Source: Owenia fusiformis (lineage: Eukaryota; Annelida; Polychaeta; Sabellida; Oweniidae). From it: a stretch of 64,000 bases of DNA. The DNA lies in the NCBI GenBank assembly GCA_903813345.2, contig CAIIXF020000007.1:22743564-22807563 (forward strand), in the 5' to 3' direction. Positions within the stretch are counted from its first letter, which is position 1; every line of letters starts with the position of its first letter. The position numbers and the translations under genes were made by a program. Below, piece after piece: positions 1 through 14,200 of this stretch. The notes under the pieces were generated by a model. It had not been told where the DNA came from and searched no databases. It saw only the letters and a program-made list of their open reading frames with translations.

Positions 1-89
1 TTCCATACAAATGCTTCGCTAGGTATGTAATACTACATTGTAGTCACTAATGAAAGAGAAATAATCACTGAAATATTTCTTATTTTTAG

Positions 90-3000
90 GTTACTATTGT
101 CCACTTGGCTCAAGCCTAGAGACTGAGATCATTTGCCCCGAGGGTCAGCACTGTCCTCAAGGTAGCGCTACCCCCAAGGATTGTCCCCCAGGCTCATACA
201 CAGATAGCCAGGGGGAGAGCAGTTGTATTGAGTGCCCCGAGGGATACTATTGCATCCCAGAGAATGTCATACCAGGAGATCCTTCTTCTGTCATGGTTTC
301 ATGCCCAGAAGGTAAATTCAACTTAACTTTCAATCAAATAACGTTTTGAGTCAACCGCAAGAAACCAGTGATTTGCTATTGCAAGAGTATATGACCTTGA
401 GTCTCCCTGTTGTGAAATCTTATTGATTTAAGTCATCTGCAAGATGCCAGTTATCTGTGACTGCAAGAAGATTTGACCTTGAATTTGTCTGTCGTGACCT
501 TTTAGACCTTAAAATGCCTCCATAAAATTATCAACAGATAGATTTGTAAAAAATTACCTATTTCATTAAAGTTTGGTAACTAAAACTATAATCATGGATC
601 TTCAATAATTATTCTTCTTAAAATTCACTATTTAGTGTAATACAGTACTTAACTTGTCTTACAGGTTTCTACTGCCCCAATGGCACATCCTATGATTGGC
701 AGTCATGTCCTAGTGGTACATACAGCAATGTTAGAGGCCTAGCTGAGGCTGTTCAGTGCACTCCCTGTGACGCTGGCTGGTACTGCCAAGGTAAGCTCAT
801 TATATGGTAAATGAGGTACAAGTGGAAAACTTTCTAAATAAGCTAGGATTATTAATATTGTATAAATTGTTATACTATTAAAATTACTGTACTTTATGAT
901 ATGACTATGGCTACTGCTGCTATCATTGCAGATATACTTTCATGATATTGTATATGGTGAATAATTGTCCACGTTCATTCCAGCAAAATTGAAATATATA
1001 ATGTAGATTATTCATCATAGAAAATGATTATATTGTCGTCTTACAGGGAACAATCTGACCTCTCCCACCGGCCAATGTGACTCTGGCTTTTGGTGTCTCT
1101 CTGGTGCAGATAGAGCAAACCCATACATGGTGAATGGCAGTCAATGTCCAACCAACACTGTACACCCAATAATCGGTGGCATGTAAGTCATTTTATTCTT
1201 TGTTTTGCTTGTCAATGAAATTGATCTCATACTTTAACTGGCCTTGAACTAATCCATATTTGACCAGGTCTATATTAATCTGATTTATACATGAACAAGT
1301 CTTTAAGTTGGGTTTGCATGTCGTTTCCAGTTGTCCCCCTGGAGCTGAGTGTATCGTTGGTACGAGCACCCCTGTGGCGTGTCTTGCTGGGTACTACCAA
1401 GATCTCACCACACAGAATGACTGCAAGGACTGTCCCGCAGGCTACTGGTGCTATGCAAACACAACAGACTATACACCCAATGTATGCCCCGCGGGCTATT
1501 ATTGTGAACTGAACACACCAGATCCTCTGTATACTCCATGTCCTAATGGAACCTTCAATAATGTGACTGGTAGGCCTAGTCTTGCTGATTGTCTGCCCTG
1601 TAGCCCAGGGATGTACTGTCATGGACCTGGTAATGCCTACCCTACAGGGGAATGTGCTGAGGGTTGGTACTGTACAAACGGATCTGCTGATGCCATGGTG
1701 AGAACATTTTCAATGTTTTGATTTGTTATGTCACCACCAAAATGGTGACATATTGTTATGGTCTCCGTGTTATGGCGTCCGGCGGTTGGAGGTTGGCGTC
1801 CGGCGGTTGGAGGTTGGCGTCTGTAACAATTTCTTACAACTTCCTATAACTTAACAAATACTGTTTAGACTGACTTCAATTTTTTTCTAAATCATCTACA
1901 TGTTCTCAGAAGTTCAAATCTGACTTTAGATTTGACATTTGACCTTCAATGACCTTCTCAAGGTCAAAAAGGTCTTTTTTCAACTTGCTTCACATTGACT
2001 AGATTTTTTTTCAAAATCATCTACATGTTCTCAGAAATTCAAATCTGACTTTAGATTTGACTTTAGATTTGACATTTGACCTTCAAATCTGACTTTAGAT
2101 TTGACATTTGACCTTCAATGACCTTCTCAAGGTCAAAAAAGGTCAAAAAGGTCTGTTTTCAACTTGCTTCAAATTGACAAAAAATTTTTTTCAAAATCAT
2201 CTACGTGTTCTCAGAAATTCAAATCTGACTTAAGATTTGACTTAAGATCTGACATTTGACCTTCAATGACCTTCTCAAGGTCAAAAAAGGTCAAAAAGGT
2301 CTGTTTTCAACTTGCTTCAAATTGACTAAAATTTTTTTTCAAAATCATCTACGTGTTCTCAGAAATTCAAATCTGACTTTAGATTTGACTTAAGATTTTA
2401 CATTTGACCTTCAATGACCTTCTCAAAGTCAAAAAAGGTCAAAAAGGTCTTTTTTCAACTTGCTTCAAATTGACTAAAAAAATTTTTCAAAATCATCTAC
2501 GTGTTCTCAGAAATTCAAATCTGACTTTAGATTTGACTTAAGATTTGACATTTGACCTTCAATGACCTTCTCAAGGTCAAAAAAGGTCTTTTTTTCAACT
2601 TGCTTCAAATTGACTAATTTTTTTTTTCAAAATCATCTACATGTTCTCAGAAATTCAAATCTGACTTTAGATTTGACATTTGACCTTTAATGACCTTCTC
2701 AAGGTCAAAAAAGGTCAAAAAGGTCTGTTTTCAACTTGCTTCAAATTGACCAAATTTTTTTTTCAAAATCATCTACATCTTTTCAGAAGTTCAAATCTGA
2801 CTTTAGATTTGACCTTCAATGACCTTCTCAAGGTCAAAAAGGTCTTTTTTCAACTTGCTTCAAATTGACTAATTTTTTTTTCAAAATCATCTACATGTTC
2901 TCAGAAGTTCTTCTTAAGGTCAAAAGGTATTGTCCAACTTGCTTTAAATTGACCAAATTGTTTTAGGTGGTGACATTTTGTCATGTTAATGCCTTGTTAT

Positions 3001-5273
3001 CCATTTTTGACTCTGATAAACTCACTTTTACTAGGATGGAAAAGTGAAAAGCAATAAACCAACAGTTTGAACTTGGTATTCTGGCCTCTATTAAAATGGA
3101 AGAATAGTAATTAGGTTGTAAATTGATCAAATGTTATTCAAAATGACCCCCTTGAATTACTTACATAACATGGTGAATAATCTTGATAAGCAAATAATTC
3201 AAATCTACTTATATCTTGGTTTTCCAGACAACATCAGATGGTGGTGAGTGTCAGCCAGGCACATACTGTCCCCAAGGCTCCTATGAACCTATACCTTGTA
3301 CAGCTGGCAGTTTCTGTAACATCAGTGGTCTAGCCCTCCCTGTGGCCCTATGTGACCCTGGATACTACTGCCCTATAGGATCAGTATTGCCTACGGAGGT
3401 TGACTGCCCTGTTGGTCATTTCTGTCCACAAGGTAGCGATATCCCCGAGCCTTGTAGAAATGGAACATATGGCCCGGGAACTCGCCTGACATCACAGGCT
3501 GATTGCACACCATGTGACGCTGGCTCATACTGCAATGAAACTGGTGCTAGTAGCGTCTCTGGTGATTGTGACCCTGGTATGTAATAGGAATTTTTTTTTG
3601 ATTTTATTTCTCATCATTGGGAAGGGGATTCAAATTTACAATGTGGTCTAAAATTACAGTTGAGAATTTATATGAAAGAATATAATATTAAAGAATCAAG
3701 CGCTCTGAGGCCTTTTTAAAACCATGGGCTGTGATTCTTTTAATATTAATGTTTTTGATTTTTATGTGTTTGGTGTTTGGTTGGTGTTTGGCAGTCAGCA
3801 TTCGGTGGTCTTTGTCTGTAACAAATGGCAAGTGGTGGAATTTTGCATGTTAATGCCTTGTTGTATAATGTATGAGTATATTGTGTTTTAGGTTACTACT
3901 GTCCCCCAGGACAGACTAGCCCCACCCCCTTTGACTACCCATGTACAGCAGGACACTTCTGCCTTACCAAATCCCCCCTCCCTACCATCTGTCCATCAGG
4001 AACATACCAGAATGAACTTGGAAAATATGATTGTAAAACATGTCCAGAAGGTGAGCATGGAATAACGTATATTTTTTTTATTGTTTTAACCACCCTTGAT
4101 TTTACACCCGAATTTTATATATGTTATTTAAAACAATGACATTTACAACAGTAAAGGATGAATCCAAAGTGTTTTACACATAATCATTCTCACTCATGTT
4201 AAGTATTTCACACTAGTTTCTTTTAATTTCTTTTAACCATCAGAAGTGATAATGTGTAGATATCATTACCAAACGTCATATAAGAAATGTCTTCTTACTG
4301 TTATTGTTTGAAGTTAAATTTTATATTAAGAATTTTTTGATTTGTAGTATTTTCTGTTGTTTATTTTAACAAAATGCAAAGGCCTTTATTACATTGCGTT
4401 CCATAGGCTTTGCGTGACAATAGATATTTAATAATTAAAATCTCTTTTTCTAGGTTACTTCTGTGACAACAGCTTTGGTCCAGTGACTGATCTATCCAAT
4501 AGTTCCTGTCCAACAGGGCATTATTGTTTAAGTGGCACTACATTCTCAACACAATACCCATGTCCACCAAGTACCTTTAATAACTTGACCCGAAAGGTCA
4601 GCGCTGACCAGTGCATGGATTGTCCCCCAAAATACTACTGTCTTGGGGGTCTTGGAGAACCCCATGGATTCTGCGCCCCTGGGTATGGACTTAAATCTTT
4701 TTACATATCATGATATATTAATAATCCAATATTTATGTTGAAAAGTGTTGTTTATTTATTATATTATCAATAGGGCAGGTTGAATATTTATGTTTCATTT
4801 AAGTATATCACATCAGGTTAGAACTCAAAATATTCTTGTCAATGTCTATTAGACCGAAACTAGTTTCTTATTCTAGAATTGTGGATTAAACATTTATGTT
4901 TTTCTTGAAATAAATCCATTGATATATAATTTCAGTGTTATACATTTTTCTGAAACATGCATTAAGAATAAACAATGTTTGTTTGCAGTAAACATTTATC
5001 TCTTTGTCACATTTTTGACAAAAGGAATAACTCATTCACTTTATATTTACATATCACATTCCTATCATTTCAGATACTACTGTAATGGAAGTCAATCTCA
5101 AGTGAATCCCCCAGATTTTATATGCCCCATAGGGAACTACTGTCCTGAGGGTAGTGACCGGCCTACACCCTGTCCCGAGGGTACTATGTCTAATGGACTC
5201 GGAAATACCAACTTTAGCGACTGTGATCCTTGTAAGCCTGGCAGATACTGCACACCTCTCAGCTCTCAGAATG
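90..5273 (+). CDS. Giant receptor-like gene, exons 1-8: N-terminal cysteine-rich repeats
   Basis: Exons: 90-311, 665-790, 1047-1182, 1331-1697, 3228-3576, 3892-4050, 4454-4682, 5074-5273 (residues 1-596). The peptide is a run of units such as GYYCPLGS, CPEGQHCPQGS, CPAGYWC, CPNGTFNN and CDAGSYC, that is, C-x-x-G-x-Y/F-C-x-x-G followed by a P-C-P-x-G-T-Y/F half. This is the pattern of GCC2/GCC3 and ephrin-receptor-like cysteine-rich repeats. Several N-x-S/T sequons (NGT, NVT, NGS, NIS, NET) fit an extracellular, glycosylated chain. Most introns are phase 1, cutting the first glycine codon of a GYYC unit (G|GT TAC). Exceptions are the phase 2 introns after exons 3 and 7 and the phase 0 intron after exon 4. 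That last intron carries a tandem array. Confidence 0.85.
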
Positions 5274-8200
5274 GTAAGCTTTTCAATATTATTCATGAAA
5301 AGATTCAGGATTGAATTTTTGCCTCTTTCACAATTCTATTTCCTTGGCCTTGTAGCAAGTGAAACAGGAGCTTGATGCAGGAGCATTCAATAAATTATTT
5401 TTGTTGACTTAAATTATTTTTAACACCTTTTTAGTTTGGTTCAAACTTTTCTGATCTTCTGTAATAGATGAAAGTTACTTTTCCTTATTTATTCAGTTCT
5501 TGCACATGTACTGTTTATTTTTTTTGAGTTTTTAATGGAACCACTAGACTGTTTATTTCTTTTCTGTGTGTATCTATACACTTTTAGGTTCAGAATGGCA
5601 TATAACCAGTAAGTTATGCATGGGTATACCAAATCTATTTTCTGCATGAATCTTCATACTGCATGAGTAAACTTGTGTACATATTATGATATTATGATAT
5701 GCTATTATTCACGTTTTGGTGCTCTTCAAAACTGTTTAGACAGATGATTCGTAAGATCGCATGTGATTACTTATTATATTGTTATACTGTGGATGCTATT
5801 TGGGAACACTATGTTATCATTTCTGCTGGTTATAATTATTTCTTTTAATTCTAAGTAGTAGAAGTGCATGTTCTTTATTATCTTATATGTAGTGATATTT
5901 AAGTTTAGTATTATTTATAATAACATCTGCTGTCTTCCATACTAGCATGCAAAATTCTCACGGTGTCCATATGACAATCTTTCAATTAAAGTAACTGTCT
6001 TTATAACTACTCCCTTTCTACCCCTCTGACCTGTTGACTTAAAGGGGGATCAAAGGATAGACTGTGTAAAATGTTTGAAATAATGCTAAAAAATATGCCT
6101 TTACAATCCTAAAATTTTTTTCTGAAATGTATTAAATAGGTTATTGAGGAATTACGATGCAGAAATTGAGTTTTTTGCCACATTATTTAAAAATCAAGGA
6201 TAATCAAATTTGAACAGATGGACTTTCAGATGTTCTGATAAAAACATTGTGAAGTCATATTGAACTCGCAATGCAAAGACAACGGAAATGCAACATGACA
6301 ATGCCTTGCCATATAGGTTCATACCAGGGAGTCAAATTAACATGATTAATCATATGCATGTACACTGTACATGTACATAGATCATAATGCCTCATGAACA
6401 AAGGATGAATCAAAAAAAATTTTGTTAGCAGATCTTTATTTCAAATAATTTTAAAGATTCACACTCTGATTATGATTTTTTCCTCTCCATCTCTTCATTT
6501 CATACAGTTAACTGTTTTCTATCGAAATGTAGGATCACTGGTAGGAGTTGTGAAGTCCCAGTTCTCAAACACATACCAAGAACCATCAGATGGCCTGGGG
6601 TTGCTTGGTACTGTACAGTTAGCACCATAGTCGTCGTAATGACTAGGTGACCAATCTCCAAATTGACAGTATCCAAACTAAAAAAAATATGAATATTATC
6701 ATACTGTATTATTTGCTTCCTTTGAATATGATACCCCAACATGCATTAATCTTAATTTCAAAATGTATCACTTGGTGAATAGAAATAATATTACAGTTTG
6801 TGCCTGAACTATATGGTTATGTGTGTACTTACATCATAATAAACTGATTCGTCTAGACCTAGCTTGAGAGGACAGTCATTGCCTGTCAGTTGGACTGCAA
6901 ATAAAGGTTAAATACATTTAATTTTGGGTGGATCGATGGAATTCTTTGAGTGAGTTAAACAATATGTACACTGGCGGGTCTGGGAGGGGGGCAGGGGGGG
7001 GGGTGGCCCAGGGGGGGGAATAAAATGGCCAGATTAATGGGCCTTTTTGGGCTTAAATGGGCTTTTAGAGCCTTATTTTTTAATTTTTGGTCAAATTATC
7101 AAGAAAATAGGCCTTTAATGTTCAGAATTTGAGGCCACTTTTTGGTTTTAGGTGTCCACATTTTTTTAAAACACAATCACATAATTTTTTTTTATACTTC
7201 AAATATGCCCCCCGCTCTTGTTGGTTCCCAGATCCACCCCTGATATATATGTAATGTTTACAAATCTCTCATATTTGTTCCATTGATACATAATATAACA
7301 TGTATTCATTAAATGGACTCTTTTTAAGATGTTAATAACATCAGCATTTTTTCATAGGCTGATGTTAAAGCCATAACAATTAACATAGCACGGTATCAAG
7401 TCTAAACTAGTATGTGTACATACAAGATCCTGGCAACATGTATGTGTTGTCCTCACTGCTAATTGATCCATCTGTGTATGTTACACCATTCACAACTTTC
7501 ATTTTGTTATCTTGAACAGTTATGACAAACCATTGATATTCAACATCCTCATTCGCAGGAACTGAGGGTGTCTGCAAATTATAGGATGAAGAATATTACA
7601 CTCTGTTTTGCTAAAAAAAGTTAAAAGTGCAAAACGATTAAAATATGAATTCATGACATCACTTAAATGCAGTTGGCACATAAAAAGCAGTTCAGTTCAA
7701 TACAACCTTCTCATTTCATTCCAATTCATTGTGTCATGCCTGATGCACATTCAAAATTGTAATTAATATTTCTTGCAATTTTTTATGAATGATTAATTTT
7801 CACAGAGTTAATTCAGTACTTACAACAGTAACATTGAATCGTCTACTATTCAATACTCCAAAGAGCTCCACATCCCCATTATCCAGCACGTTCATATTGA
7901 TATGAATCGTTCGTCCCTCTCCTGGTCCGTTAGTTGTAAATCTTCCTGAGAAATCAGCTTCAACTTTTCCAAAAATTGCACCACTTCTTCCCAAATAAAA
8001 TTTCTGAGTTGCTGGTATCGTTGCAGGATTACCTCTGTTTCCGCTGCACCTGAGTATTCCAAGTGATCCATTGACCCTGCAGTGTCCTTTATTCATAAAT
8101 GTGGAATCATCGGCAGTGAGAGGTCTAGGATTTTCAAAGTCCCAGTGTGTACAGGCACAATCAGCTGCAACAAGAAAATTTGTCTTATAATTCACAAAAC

Positions 8201-11200
8201 TGTTCATCTTCTGAACACAGGGCTTTAGTTATCATCTATGAGAATAAAGATGGAGCAAAGTAGATTATACCTAGAGCCCTGCATCTGAAGGGTGAAAACA
8301 GTTTTATTGAGATTTTCCATCCTAAGTAAAATATTTTGATCAACTTGATGGTCAAGCAGGCCTCTTGCTTCTCAATAAGCATTTTATGGTCGAATTGACT
8401 ATGTGCCTTATATGCTTTTATGTTTCATCTGATTTTCATTATTTCTGTTTACGGGGAAATAAAACAAAAATCTATTCATCAGACAAATGCTATTAAACAA
8501 GAATCAAAACTTCAGTGTCCTGTCCTAGTATGTGTGTTATTCTGGAGCATTTAATCGTCAATATAGAATTGAAATATAATACTCACTCTTTGGATGTTCA
8601 CATGCGCAATACTTCAGACTGAATGTACCAACTGGACATTTTCTCACTTCATTGTCACACTCGGGTATTTTATATTTAGTAGGATCTGCGCTACTTCTCA
8701 CATATTTTGGTCCAAAACCACTTGTGTGGTTATCGTATTTTTCACCATTCAGGCAGCATTCGTTTCTCTCTGTATCAGCCATACATGGTGCTTTTGGTAT
8801 TTGGTACATCATAGCTACAAAACACAAAGCACAATTTTTTTTATTATCATCTTTAAATAAATTATCATCTTTAAAAATAAGAGTGTTCAAATCTATTCTG
8901 TTTCTGATGTTGACATATCTATTGTGGAATATGTAGTTGTGTTAAAGCTTGAAGAATGCTCCCTCTTTTGGTATACTGGTCAATGTTTATGTAATTTGTA
9001 ATAATATGTTTTAAGAATGAACCATTGTTAACAGCCCACCATGTAATATATTCATTACCACATTGTCCATTTATTGTTGAATTACATGAACCAGAGACCC
9101 AATCCCAATCGCATGCACACAAATCACTGTTCCAAAAAGTTCCATCCATGCATCTTCTAGGATAAGCTTTCCTTTTATTCATATCACATTGATAGTAGAA
9201 ACAACAAGGGTCATCTTCCTTCTGATAATAGCCAGTCTTACATAAACCTAGGGAAATTAGAAAATGTACATTTAAAAGGAATTTAAGTATTATACCAGAT
9301 ATTGCATAATGAATATATAAAAACTATTGAGGCTTTCAGACTTTGTATGTATTATGTAGCATATTTTTTCGACCAGTACTATTTTTTGGTTCATACAATG
9401 AGACTATGCTAGTTGCCCAAGTGTTGCCCATAGTTCTAGGAATACAGTGTTTGGTGTACATTTTATGTTCATCCATCAAATTTATATAATCACAGTTTTT
9501 CTAATTTTCCCTTTTTAAGAAATAGCAATTTGACGTGGTCACATTTTTTAAACACTTCTTTGCACTTCTGAGTTACTTTACTAATTTTCAAACTTTGTTT
9601 ACTACTTTGGGGCTTGAAAGAATGTACTCACTGCTATCTGAAACATCCTCAGCTGTAAAAGAAAATATATTATATTATATATTATATATTTCTGATACAT
9701 GTACATGTTTTTTAAAGGCATTTATCACACTTTAAAGCTTTGTGAGCTTAATTCCCAAATCTTTATGAGTATTTTTATTGCATTTTGGAAAAGCGCTATA
9801 CTGTTATTGTCTTATCCTGCTAGGCTTGTGTTCTTAGTGGGAGGGGGTCCCATAAATTGTGTCATCAAAATTCCAGGAAAACCACTCATAAGAGCAGACT
9901 AGCACCAAGATCTGATTAGGGTTTTTGCATGCTGGGTAAATTAGATGACAAACATTTTGCTCTTTAAATTGTAATATTTATCACTGTGTCATGTTGATTT
10001 TCATTTTATACCTTTGTTTATTCATGTTTCTTATTAATCTAAAGTTGTTATTTCCAAAAGTAAAATACTTACTCATCAGCATAGGATATTCATCGATTGC
10101 ATATGCAACACTGCACAGGGTGAAGAGGACAAAATACAGCAACATCTACAATCAATTTATTTATTGATTGCAGTTTGGATTTGGATTCACAAAACTAAGC
10201 AATCAAAGGACCATAGTGCAGTGCAAATTATTATATGGAAAGCCCGTAGCCAGCTTTTACCAGGAGGGGAATTGCTTTTTTCTAGGGGGGAGCTTTTTCA
10301 CAATTTTGGCTAAAAATCATGCGAAAAATTCTCAGAATGGTGAAAAACTGCATGATTTTGAAAGAAGTTCTGTCCAGGGGGGGGGGAGCTTCCATTCCCC
10401 AGCTCCCCCTCTGGCTACGGGCCTGGAAAGATACAAACATGTTAGAGACTCAATTTGTAGTTGCTAGCAAATGGTTGACTTAGTGTATGTTGATGTCTTT
10501 CTGCCATGTTATTTCTGAAGCTATGGTCTCGAAATAAATATGACTGAATCAGCTGTCAAAAGTTAACAACCATACTACACATTGAAGGAATGAAAATATG
10601 CAAAAGTTGCCATTCTTCAAAATGTGAAAAGTAACCACTAGATAAGGCAAATACATTTCTGAATGAGTTGAATACAGAACCCCGATGATTGTATTAACAA
10701 GGATGTACAATAATTTGAAAATAAGGAGTATGATTTTGACACATTACTGCATCAATTCAGATGATAGTGTGAAATAAGTGTAATGGCAGTTTGTTTTATT
10801 CTACGTATACCTTTATTATTATATGTTTACATGTTCAAAGATGTAGATGCTTATCATATTACACCAATCAAATTGTGGAAATAAATGTTCCTAGTTTGAG
10901 AGAACTTTCCAAATACCATCCTTTATGTCGCAAAACGAGAAAAACACCATACACATGTACTGTGACAAAATGATCAAATTTTCCTCTATTTATTATGACA
11001 AACATTTTAGTTTGATTTGATCACATTTTAAATACTTTTTTAGTTGATATTTTATCAAACAAAATATAGCTGTATGTACAGAATACAAAGTAATTTCAAT
11101 ATGAATCAGTGTATTAAGGTAACCCAGCATTGTTATCATGAAATAGAAGTTGAAGTAGTAATAAATGAAAAAGAGCAAAAAGCCCATTTTTCCAAAATTG

Positions 11201-14200
11201 TTTTAAAGTATTCAAAGAGTGTTCCTACCTTGTATGTATTCCTGATCAGTGGATGGTATTGTTGTCTCAGCGGTTGGCTCTTATATTGAATCTTTTTGGG
11301 GTTGGGGAACATCACATGAGTGATAAATGGGTCATAAATGTCATCAGTCAGTCAAATGTGACATATTTTGCATGTTTTTTTACTGTAGCATGACCATAAA
11401 GGGAGTCACCCATAGTTAAACCTGTCTTATTTGAACAATAGAAGGACTGAGAGAAATATATTATTGTATTAAATAAAACATGATAAATAAAAAAAAAAAA
11501 AAAAAAAGAGAAAATATTCATATACTGTTTAGAGCAGCTGGTTTAGAGGTTTAACTGTACTTTATCAAGTCTTTTATGTCAAAATTGACATCAGGCATTA
11601 ATTCATTGTAATTAATCATCTGATGACATAATTATCATATTGTTATACATATCTATGTTTATGCATATATTATATTGTTAGATTCAAAAATGGATCAGAT
11701 AATTTGAGACAGAAAGAGGATTTTAGGATTTAGCTTTTCCAAATCATTAATTCATTTGTAAGGGGATTGAAAAACAGATTTGTCAAAGCTGGGAATTAAA
11801 TTTCAAAGAAGATTTTCAATAAAAGTTTGTTGCTTTATCAAATACTTGATAGATTTTTAATGATACAATAGTTGTCTTTTTCTATCAATGAGATACAGGG
11901 GGAAAATATGGAGAGTTGAATTGACACTATTCATCTGATTTGATTTTTTATTTTCTTTTGAGTAGACCAAACGAAGAGATCATGTCCTCATCCACTCCTT
12001 TTGTTTCATAGATATAGTTGTCCAGTGTTTATCAATTATTTTTGTGACTTAAAAGTGACTTTTGGACAAGTGTTTACATGTTTGTTTGTCATATAAATGT
12101 CCTCAAAGGAGATTTATTACATTTCATCATTTCATGCTTTGTCCATATGGTCAGTTTCCTTTATTATCAAATGTATACTTTTTTTAATATTTTCTATTAC
12201 AATTTCATATATACTGTAGTGTAAAGTTGTTATATTTCATGGATATTGGTAATTGCTGGGATATCAGAAATATTAAATTGATATTCACTCCTAGTCCTAA
12301 TTTTCTGCAACGAGGACTTCTGCAACGAGGACTTCTGCAATCCATTGACAAACTAATTCTCCAAATGGATATGCCCAATTCCCATTTCAATACCTTACAC
12401 AATCTATTTCAATACATGCACTTAACTGAACTACAGTGTATGTTAATTCTTTCCAGGCATCAGTCTTCCGTGCAGCGCAGGGTTCATCTGTCTGATTGGC
12501 TCTAACGTGCCCAACCCCACAGATACAGTGAAAGGCTATATTTGCCCCGTAGGACACAAATGTCTTGAGGGAGCGGTTGTTGAGACACCATGTGACAAGG
12601 GAACTTATCAACCCCAAACTGGACAAGGTATGTAGTTCTAATCTACCAGACCCTCTCTCACAACCTGGTAATTTAAGTTTAGAGCAGCTGCAATGGTTTT
12701 AAATTTAACATGCTGTCTTGCACTTTGTAATATTTGACCAATAAATAAATTGATTTGCCATCTAATTAAATTTTGGCAGGATTGGCAAGACATACAACTA
12801 AATGTGCTCTTTGACCTTTCAGATGATTTTGACCTTTAAATAAGGCCCTGACCTATACATATGTAAATATATGACCTTGACCTTTTAATGTGACCTTGTT
12901 GGTCTTTATTATAGGAGCTTGTCTATCATGCCCTGCTGGAACTACATGTCCTGACCAAGGCATGAATGAGACTGTCATATGCCCCCCAGGGTTCTACTGT
13001 CCAAATGGGACATACACTAATGGCATGCCTTGCCCACTAGGTTAGTGTACATGATTTGCATGTTTTATTAGAAGTAGATGGGCTATTGCAAATATTTTCT
13101 TGATTTTTTTCTTGATTGTATTATTTACATGTATCATTTTACTAAAATGCTGGAATAATATCATAATTTGAAGGTATTGGTCTCTCGTATAACAGAATAA
13201 TGTACCAACAGAAAGGCACTTTTGTTTTGCTTTGTATGGATCAAGTTTGAAGAAAAACAGTGCAGTATGAGACTCACAATCCTTGATTTTCAAGCATTTT
13301 ATAGGTCTAAAATTCAAAATAACAGTTTTAAATGTGCATGGTTGGACTCGCATGAACATGATACAGTCCAATATGCTTTTACTCTTCATTATAATTGAAT
13401 TAATTTTTTAATGTTCAACTAAATTTTATTCATGAATATTTTCATAGTATTCATGAACTCAGTATTACGCAGTATTAGCAATAATAGGATCAATGCATTA
13501 GCTAATGTAGAAATGGAATAAAACAGGAACAACAAAGATGAAACATTGTTGTATGTTTATTCAGCCTGTTTGTGCTCGGATACCTGGAACCAATGAATTA
13601 AATTATAAAATATGTGTTCTACATCTATTTCAGGAACCTTTAACCGGAACCAATGAATTAAATTATAAAATGTGTGTTCTACATCTATTTCAGGAACCTT
13701 TAACCAGCATACTGGACTGTCTGTACAAGAAGATTGCCAACTCTGTCCATCAGGTCAATTTTGTGATGAAACTGGACTCGTTGCCCCCGCTGGCAACTGT
13801 AGTGCTGGGTATCTATGTATAGAGGGCGCTGTTCACCCTGGTCCTAATGATGGGGTAAATGGACTTTGCCCAATTGGACATTACTGTGAAGAAGGTATGT
13901 TGTTTGTATGTTGCTCATCCCTCATCTCATCAACTGGCTCATGATTTTTTTATTTATATTTACGGTACAGGTATTAACTTTATACCATATTTTCTTTAGG
14001 AACACTAAATGCAACAGCATGCCCTATGGGTTATATGAACCCAAATGTTGGAGGAGAGAGCGTGGCTGACTGTATGCCATGCCTTCCTGGCCAATTCTGT
14101 GGTGAAACTGGACTATCAAGCCCCAGTGGTCTTTGCAGAGAGAGATACTACTGTCCAGATAGTGAACCTACACAGGTGTCCAAGCCAACAAGCTTTGCAT

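Noticed and set aside
8919-9058. Extension of Pif-like exon 3 to the stop (residues GNEYITWW and on)
   Set aside because: A donor at 9058-9057 gives a phase that joins the next cysteine-rich exon; the extension has no domain and reads into the intron.
13634-13657. Upstream acceptor as the normal start of exon 11
   Set aside because: It leads to TGA in frame after eight codons, whereas the downstream acceptor keeps the repeat pattern.
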